A stretch of 64,000 nt of DNA, taken from the NCBI RefSeq assembly GCF_026339875.1, contig NZ_JAPEPZ010000001.1, positions 62,001 to 126,000 of the forward strand. Reading direction: 5' to 3'. The stretch is from Streptomyces sp. NBC_01571 (GTDB lineage: Bacteria; Actinomycetota; Actinomycetes; Streptomycetales; Streptomycetaceae). Below are positions 17,986 through 26,184 of the stretch, one piece after another (within the stretch, counting starts at the first letter, position 1; each line of letters opens with the position of its first letter). The notes under the pieces are model-generated. The model had not been told where the DNA came from. It saw nothing but the letters and a program-made list of their open reading frames with translations, and made no database searches. Both the position numbers and the translations under genes were made by a program.

Positions 17986-18368
17986 TCAGGTGGGGTCGCC
18001 CGTGGGTTCGGCGGGAACGCGGGGGTGTGCTTCGGCGAGGCGGTGGGCTTCGGGGGTGACCTCGGCATCGATCTGAGCTACTTCTTCGTCGCCGCCGTAT
18101 TCGAGGAAGGCGTACTCGTCATCGAGTTCGGCGAGCCGTGCTGTCAGGGGCAGCTCGTGCCCGTAGCGCTGGTTGATCCGGAAAGTGAGCTCCCAAGGTT
18201 TCAGCTCACCGGCCATCATGCGTCGTGCGAGCTCTCGCGCGGCGGCTTCTCGGCCGGCCTCGCTGGCAATCGGATAGAGAATGAGGCCGAGCTCATCGAG
18301 CGCTTCGGGGAGCAAGTCGTGCACATCGTAGTCCGCCTCTGCGCGTGTGCAGGCTGCCAGCACCCTAA
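17986..18368 (-). pseudogene. 3' half of a split hypothetical gene
   Basis: ACTRAEADYDVHDLLPEALD, LARRMMAGELKPWELTFRIN and ELPLTARLAELDDEYAFLEY form the C-terminal part of a small acidic Streptomyces protein of unknown function. Its N-terminal part lies 2.3 kb away on the same strand. Joining the two at the TAA repeat gives one uninterrupted frame of 516 bases including the stop (171 residues). A downstream GTG at 18363 could in principle restart translation. Confidence 0.75.
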
Positions 18369-18383
18369 CGACGTGGGGAGCGA

Positions 18384-18752
18384 TTGAGGTCGGCGGCTGG
18401 CCTGGGGGCGTGCGTGGTGCTCGCGCTCGCCCAACCCGACCTGCCCCGGCAGCGCGCCGCGTACTGGGCCTGCGGGGTCGGAGTACTGGTCTGCTGGCCG
18501 AGCGGCGCGCTCGTCGGCGCGCTGGCGGCAACCTCATTCACGACACCGACGCGCTGGGGCTGGACGCCATGTTCCCCGCGGTGATCCTGGCGCTGATCCT
18601 GCCGGCCCTGCGGGAGCGGGGTGTGCGGCGGGCGGCGCTGACCGGGGCGGCGATCGCGCTGGCCACCACCCCCCTTCCTGCCGGCCGGGCTGCCGGAGCT
18701 GCTGGCGCTCGCCGGGATGGCGCTCAACCCGATCACCGCGGAGGCCATCTGA
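18384..18752 (+). pseudogene. azlC: azlC fragment (branched-chain amino acid exporter), truncated with two frameshifts
   Basis: The C-terminal half of an AzlC-type permease in three pieces: LGACVVLALAQPDLPRQRAA in one frame, DALGLDAMFPAVILALILP in a second, and LPAGLPELLALAGMALNPIT back in the first. Its stop overlaps the azlD start (TGATG). The 5' half is missing because the insertion boundary falls here. AzlCD export branched-chain amino acids as a two-protein complex, so the remaining azlD is probably useless alone. Confidence 0.7.
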
Positions 18753-19075
18753 TGCCGTACCACTTCGCCATGCTGGCCGCGCTGCTGGCACTGGCCGCCG
18801 GTACCTTCGCGTTCCGCCTGGTCGGGCCGTTGCTGTGGGCCAGAGTCGCCTTGCCGCCGCGCGCCAAGGACTTGCTCAAGACCGCGGCCATCGTGCTGCT
18901 GGCCGCGCTGGTGGCGACCGCGTCGCTGACAACGGGGCACGGCGCGGCGGGGATCGCCCGGCCGGCCGGAGTGGTGGTCGGCGGGCTGCTGGCGGCGCGC
19001 AAGGCACCCTTCCTGCTGGTGGTGCTGGCCGCAGCGGCCACCACGGCGCTGCTGCGCCTCGCCCACGTCAACTGA
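18752..19075 (+). CDS. azlD: AzlD-family membrane protein
   Basis: 107 residues with four hydrophobic segments. AGTFAFRLVGPLL is the AzlD signature near the N-terminus. AzlD is the small subunit of the AzlCD exporter. The ATG overlaps the azlC stop. It is intact, but its partner is not. Confidence 0.85.
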   Translation: MPYHFAMLAALLALAAGTFAFRLVGPLLWARVALPPRAKDLLKTAAIVLLAALVATASLTTGHGAAGIARPAGVVVGGLLAARKAPFLLVVLAAAATTALLRLAHVN

Positions 19076-19168
19076 CCCGCCGGCGCCGGGCACACGAGGA
19101 ACGTACGCGGCCGTCGATGACCGGGAACCTGCCCCGGCGCGGCCCTCCGCACGGCCGGGGGCACCGGT

Positions 19169-20506
19169 TCAGGTCGGCCGGCAGGCCGGGGCACCGAGGG
19201 TGGTGTCATCCACAGGCTTATCGGGGCTCGGGTACGCCGCCTTCGGTCCGGGGACCGTCACCAGCGTCGTGCCCAGCGCCAGGCCCAGCGCGGGCAGCAG
19301 CGGGAACCGGCCGTCGTACGCGAAGCCGTGCACGGCGAAGCGGCTCAAAGCGGCGACGCTCACCGCCAGGCCGAACCAGAGCGCCCAGGACCGGCGCGGG
19401 CCGGCGTCCGGCCGTGTCCGCTCGTAAAGGAGCGTCAGCCAGTGTTCCAGCGGCCGCAGCGCCAGCAGCACCCCCGCCATGGCAACGCCGAGCACCAGCA
19501 GCCACGGCGCCCGTAGTTCCCACCATGCCGCGGACCCGAACGCGGGCTCGGGCGCGAGCCCGGTCAGATAGAACACGGCGGCGACGACCAGCACCGGCAG
19601 CATGTGCCAGAGGTAGAGCGTCATACTCGCGCCGCCCACCGGGCGCACCAGCCGCCATACCCGCGCCCGGTCCAGAAGCCGCCGCATCGCGGGCCCGGCC
19701 AGCAGGCACAGGCCGATCTCGGCCACCACCCACGCCAGCATGGCCGCCGACGGCGGATCGGTGTTGCCGGGGCTCTGCCCGGTCACCAGGATCAGGCTGA
19801 CCGGGAACGGCCCGACGGTGATCAGCGCGGCGAAGGCGAGTCCGCCTGCCGCCGCCATCACGGCCGGCACCGGCCGACGCCCCGTCAGCAGGCCGTCGCG
19901 CCAGCAGAAGCCCAACTGATAGGCCACACCCCACACGAGCACATAGTTGAGCAGTCCGACGTACGGCGTCCGCGCTGTCTCCACCAGGGTGTCGGCTGCC
20001 AGCGCCACAGCGCCCATCGCCAGCGGGACGAGGGCTCCCCAGCGTCGGTGCGCCGCGTGCAGCGCCGGAGTCAGGGCGCTCAGGAGCAGATACACCGGAA
20101 GGAACCAGAACTGCATCCCCATCGCCCAGCCCACCAGCGCGAGGGTGTCCGGGTCCACGCCGACAGCCGAGCAGATCCCGACGGCCAGCAGCACCAGCGC
20201 GCTGTACACGGCCGCCGGAAGAAGCAGCCGCAGAGCCCGCCGTCTCACCCACCCGCCGGCCGTACCGCTTGAAGCGCGGACCCGCGACCAGGAGCCGCCC
20301 GCGGCGTGGCCCCCGGCCAGGAAGAACAGCGGCATGATCTGGAATCCCAGGGTCAGCCACTGGGTCCAGTGGATGGTCGCCAGCAGTTCCGGCGCGGTGA
20401 TCTCCCCACCGGGCCCCCGCACCAGAGCGGTGATCAGCCAGTGGCCGAGTACGACCAGGACGATCGCCCACGCACGCAAGAAGTCGACGTACCGGTCTCT
20501 GCTCAT
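19169..20506 (-). CDS. membrane acyltransferase (acyltransferase_3 / OafA-like)
   Basis: 445 residues with about ten membrane spans. The family start MSRDRYVDFLRAWAIVLVVL GHW (catalytic His) is followed by QIMPLFFLAGGHAAG and the later MTLYLWHMLPVLVVA. Such proteins O-acylate sugars, lipids or antibiotics at the membrane. It is intact and convergent with azlD inside the insertion. The acceptor is unknown. Confidence 0.85.
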   Translation of the reverse strand: MSRDRYVDFLRAWAIVLVVLGHWLITALVRGPGGEITAPELLATIHWTQWLTLGFQIMPLFFLAGGHAAGGSWSRVRASSGTAGGWVRRRALRLLLPAAVYSALVLLAVGICSAVGVDPDTLALVGWAMGMQFWFLPVYLLLSALTPALHAAHRRWGALVPLAMGAVALAADTLVETARTPYVGLLNYVLVWGVAYQLGFCWRDGLLTGRRPVPAVMAAAGGLAFAALITVGPFPVSLILVTGQSPGNTDPPSAAMLAWVVAEIGLCLLAGPAMRRLLDRARVWRLVRPVGGASMTLYLWHMLPVLVVAAVFYLTGLAPEPAFGSAAWWELRAPWLLVLGVAMAGVLLALRPLEHWLTLLYERTRPDAGPRRSWALWFGLAVSVAALSRFAVHGFAYDGRFPLLPALGLALGTTLVTVPGPKAAYPSPDKPVDDTTLGAPACRPT

Positions 20507-20699
20507 ACGGCGTCATGCTGCCGCAGCGCGGGCGCGCCGCACAACCTCTCCGAGGCGGCCACGCGGATCCGGCCGCGGGGAGGGTGGCGCCACGCCAATT
20601 TTGGGCATGGCCCTGCCAACGGAAGGGGTCGCCCCGGCATGCTTCGTAGCGGGTCCATCCGGCCCTCAACCCCAGGGCCGCCAACCGCGCCTGCGATCG

Positions 20700-20835
20700 T
20701 AAGTCCGGGGCTGTCTAGGCCGGCGACGAGCGCATCACAGGCCGCGCTGACAACATCGCTTGCGGGAATCTCGCCCACGCTCCAGAGAGTGGCGCGGTCC
20801 TGCAGTTCGCTGGCTGCTGCTTCGGGCGACGGCAT
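20700..20835 (-). pseudogene. 5' half of the split hypothetical gene
   Basis: MPSPEAAASELQDRATLWSV, SAACDALVAGLDSPGL: the N-terminal 44 codons of the gene whose remainder lies at 17986-18368. After SPGL the frame leaves the family. The ATG is preceded by a purine-rich AAGGGATCATAGGCGG. See the insertion entry for the junction. Confidence 0.7.
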
Positions 20836-20878
20836 CCGCCTATGATCCCTTCACTCTCGGGTCCTGGTCGAACAGGTT

Positions 20879-21144
20879 TCACCGGTGCTGCAGCTCGGCA
20901 GCTTGTTCCAGCAGGGCCCGCGCGGAGTCTGCGTAACGCATCGCGGTCTTCTCATCGAGCCCGAAGACCTCGGCGAGGTGAAGCGGATCAGGGCCTTGGA
21001 TTATGGCCTCTTCGAGGTGCCGGTCGACGCGGAGCCTCTCCAGGGTCGCGGTCTGCCCGCGCATCGGCGCGCTGATCCAGTGGTTGCTGGCGCGGCTGGT
21101 CTTGGTGGCGGTCTGGTTGTTGATCAGCAGGTGGAGGTTCGCGG
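20879..21144 (-). pseudogene. C-terminal fragment of a Streptomyces integrase-like protein
   Basis: On the minus strand: NLHLLINNQTATKTSRASNH, LERLRVDRHLEEAIIQGPDP, LHLAEVFGLDEKTAMRYADS. This is the DNA-binding tail found at the end of a class of Streptomyces site-specific recombinases. A second copy lies inverted at 23390-23578. No catalytic Arg/His/Tyr region is present. It joins abruptly to an IS3 scar. Confidence 0.6.
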
Positions 21145-21195
21145 CGCGAGTGGGTGCTGCGGGACCGCGAACGCCGCGGTGTCACCGCCACGGCT
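21144..21195. repeat. 52-bp scar identical to IS3 orfA
   Basis: This stretch is base-for-base the same as part of IS3 orfA in this window (near 61593-61644), encoding REWVLRDRERRGVTATA. Only this piece of the IS remains. It lies between the integrase tail and the replication-relaxation fragment. Confidence 0.8.
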
Positions 21196-21527
21196 CCCAC
21201 TGGCGGTGTCCGCAGCGCCACCACACCGGGGCGAGCGGGCCGGATTCCTGGATGCGGTCGAGGGTGGTGAAGAGGACCGGGATGGCGTCGGTGAAGTCGA
21301 GGTAGCCGTCCGGCTCGCCGCCGTATCCGCCGAGCTTCTGATACGTGCCCGACCAGTGGGCGCGGGTCAGATCCAGTACCCGGTTCATGCGGTTCTTCAG
21401 CGCCTGCTCCCCCAGCCTGGTGCCGGGGTCGAAAACCACGGCGATAGCCGGGTACCCGTCCCGGCCGGTCGGCAGGTAGAGGCTCTGCCACAACAGGACG
21501 CTCAGGCTCGCATGGACCGCGTGGGCT
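21182..21527 (-). pseudogene. replication-relaxation family protein, C-terminal fragment
   Basis: LLWQSLYLPTGRDGYPAIAV, the VFDPGTRL and RNRMNRVLDL-type region, then YLDFTDAIPVLFTTLDRIQE. This follows the C-terminus of actinobacterial plasmid replication-relaxation proteins (PPTGRPGYPPVAFVF... NAIPI..TTLE). The N-terminal HTH and nuclease-like region is missing, replaced at about 21530 by a divergent integrase fragment. Confidence 0.55.
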
Positions 21528-21830
21528 GTGGGGATCGTGGGAGTGGTGGACGGCACGATCCGCGGGGACGTCGGGCACCTGGACCAGATCAGGTCCTGGT
21601 TCGGCCGACCGCCGTGGGACATGGATCTGGCCGATGCCGACGCGCACTTCGGGAAGATGCTGCGTGGCTCGCCGAGCGGCACCCGACTGGCCCGGTCGCA
21701 GGCGCTGACCACGCACTTCATGTTCCTGGAGCTGCGGCACAAGGTCGAAATCCACCTATGACCGGCCAGCTCATCGAGTGCCCGATCGACAAGATGAGCC
21801 GGCCGTGCGGCACCAGTTCGGCATCGACGA
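21528..21830 (+). pseudogene. tyrosine recombinase N-terminal fragment
   Basis: MGIVGVVDGTIRGDVGHLDQ, then WFGRPPWDMDLADADAHFGK and SGTRLARSQALTTHFMFLEL: the N-terminal core-binding domain of a common Streptomyces integrase. At 21757 the frame meets a stop, but the neighbouring frame continues MTGQLIECPIDKMSRP as in intact relatives, so a one-base loss broke it. The catalytic domain is gone. Confidence 0.65.
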
Positions 21831-21849
21831 TGTTGGATTTCTGTGGGTG

Positions 21850-23130
21850 CTATGCGCAGGTCGTCGGCGCTGGCCGCCCGGCGAACCGGTCGGACAGCCA
21901 GCTGACCGCAGCGGGCAGGCCGACGGTCTCGCCGGCGACGTGATCTCCGGGTACGACGGTGAAGACCGTGCGGACGCCTGCGGTGCACCAGGCTTGGTTC
22001 AGGGCACGGGCTTGGCCGATAGGAATGATTTCGTCCAGGGCGCCGTGGTACTGGAGCACGGGTACGGTCGGTGCCGGCCGAGTGATCAGGTTGTCCTGCA
22101 CGTATACGGAGGCGACACCGGGTTGTGCGTCGAACTGCTGAATCGTCGCGCCCGTCGAGTAGTCGCTGAACTTCTTCAAGGGGTAACCGGCGAGGGTCTG
22201 CACGACGCATTGGGTTTTCAATGACGCCTCGGTGGCCTTGCCTGCAGCGCTGAGGGAGTCATCCAGTGGGAACTGGCCGGGGTAGGCCTGCTGGAGGCCG
22301 ATCAGCGCGTAGAGCTGCAGGCCCTCGCCGGTGACACTGCCGTCCAGGGATTCGGCCACGTTCCGGACGTCCGCCGGCACACCCCCGGACACATCGGTGA
22401 TCAGCTTGAGGTCCGCAGCATAGGAAGGGGCCAGCGACGCCGCCCAGCCCGACGCGCCTCCGCCCTGCGAGTAGCCCATCGTGGCCCAAGGAGTCGCCGC
22501 GGAGACGCCCGTCCCGGGGATCGAGGCAGCCGCGCGGGCCATGTCCAGCACGGTGTGCGCCTCGGAGACTCCGGCAACATAGGTAGGGGTGGAACCGGTG
22601 TTGTAACCCTCGTAGTCGCTGACAACGACACCCCAGCCCTTCGCCAGCAGCGCCTTGACCGGTTCGAGTTCCTGTTCGGTGCTGGCGACGAACTGTTTGG
22701 ACGGCGCGCACTGTTGCCCCAGACCCTCGGTTCCGACCGCGAGGTCCACCCACGGCCGGGAACCGGCACCGAGCCACGGCAGCGTCGGTGTGAACACCGT
22801 GCCGGTGACCGCGATGTCGGCGTTCTGGGCGTTGCGGGAGTGGTACATCGCCGTAGTGGCAGTTGCGGTCACCGCGGTCGCGACAACCGTCGCGGGCTGG
22901 GTCCGGATGATCGCGCCAGGTTCACCGGCCGGCAGTGGCGACGGCGCCTGGTAGAAGTCTGCCGGCGCGGCAGTTTTGGCAGGCGCGGCGGAAACCGCGG
23001 CAGGAGACAGGACCGCCGCTGCCAGCATGGCAGAGCCGATCAAGCCGGCGACGACAGAACGACGCACCGCAACCCCATTCCATAAGGTGAGCTTGCCCCG
23101 GATTCCCGGGCGGTTCTCGTGCAATGTCAC
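21850..23130 (-). CDS. secreted lipase/esterase (LIP family)
   Basis: An alpha/beta hydrolase of about 400 residues. A signal peptide (VRRSVVAGLIGSAMLAAAVL, then SPAAVSAAPA) is followed by the nucleophile elbow MGYSQGG; later LDEIIP and GDHVAGE supply candidate Asp and His. It resembles secretory lipases that hydrolyse triacylglycerols extracellularly. The ATG at 23130 gives an unusually long leader; the GTG at 23067 would put the Arg-Arg at the N-terminus and is a plausible true start. Confidence 0.82.
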   Translation of the reverse strand: MTLHENRPGIRGKLTLWNGVAVRRSVVAGLIGSAMLAAAVLSPAAVSAAPAKTAAPADFYQAPSPLPAGEPGAIIRTQPATVVATAVTATATTAMYHSRNAQNADIAVTGTVFTPTLPWLGAGSRPWVDLAVGTEGLGQQCAPSKQFVASTEQELEPVKALLAKGWGVVVSDYEGYNTGSTPTYVAGVSEAHTVLDMARAAASIPGTGVSAATPWATMGYSQGGGASGWAASLAPSYAADLKLITDVSGGVPADVRNVAESLDGSVTGEGLQLYALIGLQQAYPGQFPLDDSLSAAGKATEASLKTQCVVQTLAGYPLKKFSDYSTGATIQQFDAQPGVASVYVQDNLITRPAPTVPVLQYHGALDEIIPIGQARALNQAWCTAGVRTVFTVVPGDHVAGETVGLPAAVSWLSDRFAGRPAPTTCA

Positions 23131-23334
23131 GCCGCGCGTGCGGTCGTTGTGTGGTGCATCCTCTCGTCATCCTCACGGATGGTGAGGACGACCGGCACGA
23201 CGATCACCAGAAAGGGCGACGTCGCGTAGGCGGCCTGGCCGCGTTCGGGCCGAGCCGCTGCGCTGACGCCGGACACATGCCGAAATCACGGCCATACGTG
23301 GCCTCTCCTCGGGAGCACTCGCCGAGGTTCGACC

Positions 23335-23578
23335 TATCGATGCTCGACTGGCGGAATACCGGCGCGAGCACTGGCCGAACACGGCCAACCTCCACCTGCT
23401 GATCAACAACCAGACCGCCACGGAACCGGTCGCACCAGCAACCGCTGGGGCCGCGATCCCCTTCACGGCCAGGAGGCAACTTTGGAAAGGCTCCGCGTTG
23501 ATCGACAACTCGAAGAGGCCATGATCCGGGGCCCTCACCCCCTCCACCTTGCTGAGGTGTTCGGGCTTCCACTAACCA
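23335..23578 (+). pseudogene. second integrase C-terminal fragment, inverted relative to the first
   Basis: ANLHLLINNQTATEPVAPAT in one frame, then MERLRVDRQLEEAMIRGPHP, LHLAEVFGLP in another. It is homologous to the fragment at 20879-21144 but in opposite orientation. It is frameshifted and ends abruptly. The two copies flank the lipase region. Confidence 0.6.
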
Positions 23579-23602
23579 GGTCCGTGCCTACGACCTGCTG
23601 CC

Positions 23603-24061
23603 ATGTTCGGCCGCGACGGGCGCCCGACTCCGCTGGGATCGGCGTGCGCGGAGTACGGGCGGATCGCGAAGACCGCGCACCTGCTGCTCGCCGACACGGA
23701 CACCATCCGCACTTACCTCCACCTGCAGCGCGAGGAGGTGCAGCACGCCCTCCACGCGGCCGGCCGACCGCCCCGCCCGTCACGGCCGCAGCTACGGCCC
23801 GCTCTGGCGCCACCGCCGTTCCCGCCCGAACGGTCTCCCAACGGCCCTACCGGGGCGGGAGACGGCTACATGCTGGAGATCAAGCGCCATCCCAAAGACC
23901 CCCAGCCTGCGGTCCTCCACACGGACAGCTGCACCATGGCCAGCCGGAAGACGTCGCCGATCTCCGCAGCCCAGTTCCGCGCCGCCGCCCGAGACACCGA
24001 GTTCATCGAGACCTGCAGCCTCTGCCGACCGGAAGCCAAGCCGGACGACACCTCCGGCTGA
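23603..24061 (+). CDS. hypothetical protein with DUF6233-like Cys motif
   Basis: 152 residues. The N-terminal DGRPTPLGSACAEYGRIAKT resembles a Tn3-transposase or integrase segment. The C-terminal VLHTDSCTM...FIETCSLCRPE resembles small Streptomyces proteins with a C and CxxC pattern (DUF6233-like). It may be a chimera of a recombinase scrap and a small zinc-binding protein. No clear ribosome-binding site. It lies just before the TTGCGCA array. Confidence 0.4.
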   Translation: MFGRDGRPTPLGSACAEYGRIAKTAHLLLADTDTIRTYLHLQREEVQHALHAAGRPPRPSRPQLRPALAPPPFPPERSPNGPTGAGDGYMLEIKRHPKDPQPAVLHTDSCTMASRKTSPISAAQFRAAARDTEFIETCSLCRPEAKPDDTSG

Positions 24062-24110
24062 GGCGCAGCGCAGCCGGTGCACAAAGGGCCGACCCCAGCT
24101 GACCGCTCAC

Positions 24111-24290
24111 TGCGCAACCCGGCTCTCGCACCGCCCCGTTGCGCATCGAGCGTTGCGCAACAGTCGGGCGCTGCCCAGGCCCGACCATGACCCCGACCAC
24201 AGGACTGACCACGGCAGGTCACAGGGTTGCGCAGCCGACGTACACCGATTGCGCAGACCGTGCGCAATCAGCCGGTGACGCCTGCGCAAC
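24111..24290. promoter_or_regulatory. cluster of seven TTGCGCA(A) sites (iteron-like)
   Basis: Half or full copies of the palindrome TTGCGCAA occur at 24111, 24138, 24152 (full GTTGCGCAAC), 24226, 24248, 24261 and 24283. Palindrome centres of the last four are 22, 11 and 22 bp apart, one or two helical turns, so bound protein would sit on one face. The array lies in non-coding DNA next to integrase and replication-relaxation relics. A plasmid origin, centromere-like site or multi-site operator are the options. Confidence 0.6.
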
Positions 24291-24319
24291 AGGCGGCCGT
24301 GGACGGGGCGCCCGTACCG

Positions 24320-24356
24320 GTGTGGGCTGTGGTGAGGCCACACCACAAGCCCACAC
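24320..24356. terminator. long imperfect hairpin after the TTGCGCA array
   Basis: Nine base pairs (GTGTGGGCT/AGCCCACAC), one bulged A, then six more (GTGGTG/CACCAC), closing a 6-nt loop. It lies between the TTGCGCA array and IS1380. It could be a terminator or a structural part of an origin. Confidence 0.5.
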
Positions 24357-24506
24357 CACGAGTGTCCTTTGACAGCGAAGTTAGCCTCGGGCTTTCACGA
24401 GGTGGGCTGTCCAAGAGTTGATCAGAAACACGGAAAGTGCCCTTGACCTGCAACGATAGGACTTGCTGAGGGTCCTGTTGGCTGCAAGGAAAAGAGCACT
24501 TTCCAG

Positions 24507-25883
24507 GTGAGAGAGCCTATCTCGTCGTACCCACGTGTCCGTGTCCAGGCAGACGGTCGGCAGGTGCTCTCGCAGGCCGGTGCGGTCCTGCTGCTGGAGA
24601 CGGTCCGCAAGACGGGCCTTGACCAGGCGATATCCGCAGCTCTGGCTCCGTGGCGCAAACCGCGGGCCGTCCACGATCCCGGCAAGATCCTCCTGGACGT
24701 CGCCCTGGCGGTCGCACTGGGCGGGGACTGCCTCGCGGACGTCGCCATGCTGCGGTGTGAGCCGGCCGTCTTCGGCCCGGTCGCCTCCGACCCGACCGTC
24801 TCCCGCCTGATCGACACCCTCGCCGCATCCGGCGACAAAGCCCTGCAGGCCGTCCGGTCCGCACGCTCCGAAGTCCGTCATCGTGCCTGGTCGTTGGCCG
24901 GCGAGAACGCCCCGGACGCCGACGGCCAGGTCACTGTCGACCTCGATGGCGTCCTCGTGATCGCCCACTCCGACAAGCAGGACGCGGCCGCGACCTGGAA
25001 GAAGACCTACGGCCATCACCCGCTGACGGCTTTCGTCGACCACGGACCGGGCGGAACCGGTGAACCCGTCGCCGCCCTCCTCCGACCGGGAAACGCGGGC
25101 TCCAACACCGCCGCCGACCACATCACCACCGCCCAACTCACCCTGGCCCAACTACCCAAGCACTACCGGCGAGGACGGCAGACGCTGATCCGCACGGACT
25201 CCGCCGGCGGCACCCACGACTTCGTGTCCTGGCTCGCGAAGCGGGGCCGATGGCTGTCCTACTCGGTCGGCATGACGGTCACCGAAGCGATCCACGAACA
25301 CGTGCTGAAGGTCCCCGCCTCGGCCTGGACCCCGGCCGTCGAGGCCGACGGTGAGGCCCGGGACGGGGCCTGGGTCGCCGAGCTCACCGGCAAGCTCCTG
25401 GACGACTGGCCCAAGGGCATGCGGCTCACCGGCCGCAAGGAACGGCCCCATCCCGTCGCCCAGTTGAGGATCACGGACGCGGACGGCATGCGGATCACGT
25501 GCTTCGCGACCAACACCACCGGTCGGCCGATCGCCGAGCTCGAGCTGCGTCACCGGCTCCGGGCACGGGCCGAGGACCGGATCCGGGCCGCCCGGGCCAC
25601 CGGCCTGCGCAACCTGCCCCCGCACGACACCGCCCAGAACCGGGTCTGGATGGAGATCGTCCAGATCGCGCTCGACCTGCTGGCCTGGATGCCCATGCTC
25701 GCGCTGACCGGCCGGGCGAGGCTCTGGGAACCGCGTCGATTGCGGTTCCGCCTGTTCTCCGCAGCCGGCCAGCTCGTCACCACCGGTCGGCGCAGGATTC
25801 TCCGCCTCGCCCGGCACTGGCCCTGGACCGGCGAGATCACCGCCGCCCTTGAACGGCTCGCGCTCCTGCCTGACCCCGGCTGA
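24507..25883 (+). CDS. IS1380-family transposase
   Basis: 458 residues, intact. DDE core: VTVDLDGVLVIAHSDK (first Asp), LIRTDSAGGTHDFVSWLAKR (second Asp in RTDSAGG) and the C-terminal NRVWMEIVQIALDLLAWM. The start is a GTG behind a weak purine stretch. GGGCTTTCACGAGG at about 24389-24402 resembles an IS1380 end on the left. I could not find its partner on the right, so element boundaries are open. Confidence 0.9.
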   Translation: MREPISSYPRVRVQADGRQVLSQAGAVLLLETVRKTGLDQAISAALAPWRKPRAVHDPGKILLDVALAVALGGDCLADVAMLRCEPAVFGPVASDPTVSRLIDTLAASGDKALQAVRSARSEVRHRAWSLAGENAPDADGQVTVDLDGVLVIAHSDKQDAAATWKKTYGHHPLTAFVDHGPGGTGEPVAALLRPGNAGSNTAADHITTAQLTLAQLPKHYRRGRQTLIRTDSAGGTHDFVSWLAKRGRWLSYSVGMTVTEAIHEHVLKVPASAWTPAVEADGEARDGAWVAELTGKLLDDWPKGMRLTGRKERPHPVAQLRITDADGMRITCFATNTTGRPIAELELRHRLRARAEDRIRAARATGLRNLPPHDTAQNRVWMEIVQIALDLLAWMPMLALTGRARLWEPRRLRFRLFSAAGQLVTTGRRRILRLARHWPWTGEITAALERLALLPDPG

Positions 25884-26184
25884 CTGGCAACCCATCGTCC
25901 CTGCGGCAGCATCACCCGCCCGGGCAGGAGCCCAACTCCGTCCTCAAGCCATGAGATTGGGCTCCCTCGTCCAAGTTCCTTGTCGACGGCAGCGCTTGGA
26001 GCCATCTGGGGGCAGGTACGCGCCCAATGTGACGCGCGTAAATTCTTGCCGCCGACTGCTTGCCGACCGCCTCGGAATAATCCAGCATTGAATTTGTCAG
26101 GAGCACGCCGATTTAACCCATCGGCGGACTCTCATCTCGTACCCCTGACCGGCACCAACACCTCCCCCCGCGCAGGAGGACCGT
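25884..26184. other. intergenic right of IS1380
   Basis: No gene seen. An A/T-richer stretch around 26035-26105 precedes the protease-like gene and may hold its promoter. An AGGAGG at 26173-26178 serves the GTG at 26185. Confidence 0.45.

Larger units (their letters stand above)
18366..20702. mobile_element. 2.3 kb insertion flanked by a 3-bp TAA repeat
   Basis: TAA at 18366-18368 and 20700-20702 brackets the DNA separating the two halves of the hypothetical gene. It carries azlC' (5' truncated, frameshifted), azlD and an acyltransferase. I see no terminal inverted repeats and no recombinase. This looks more like end-joining capture of foreign DNA than transposition. Confidence 0.6.

Noticed and set aside
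24111..24290. TTGCGCA array as a CRISPR
   Set aside because: Repeats are 7-8 bp, spacers are 3-66 bp and unequal, and no cas genes are present.
24380..26000. inverted repeats of the IS1380 element
   Set aside because: A left-end-like GGGCTTTCACGAGG is visible, but I found no matching right end and do not give boundaries.
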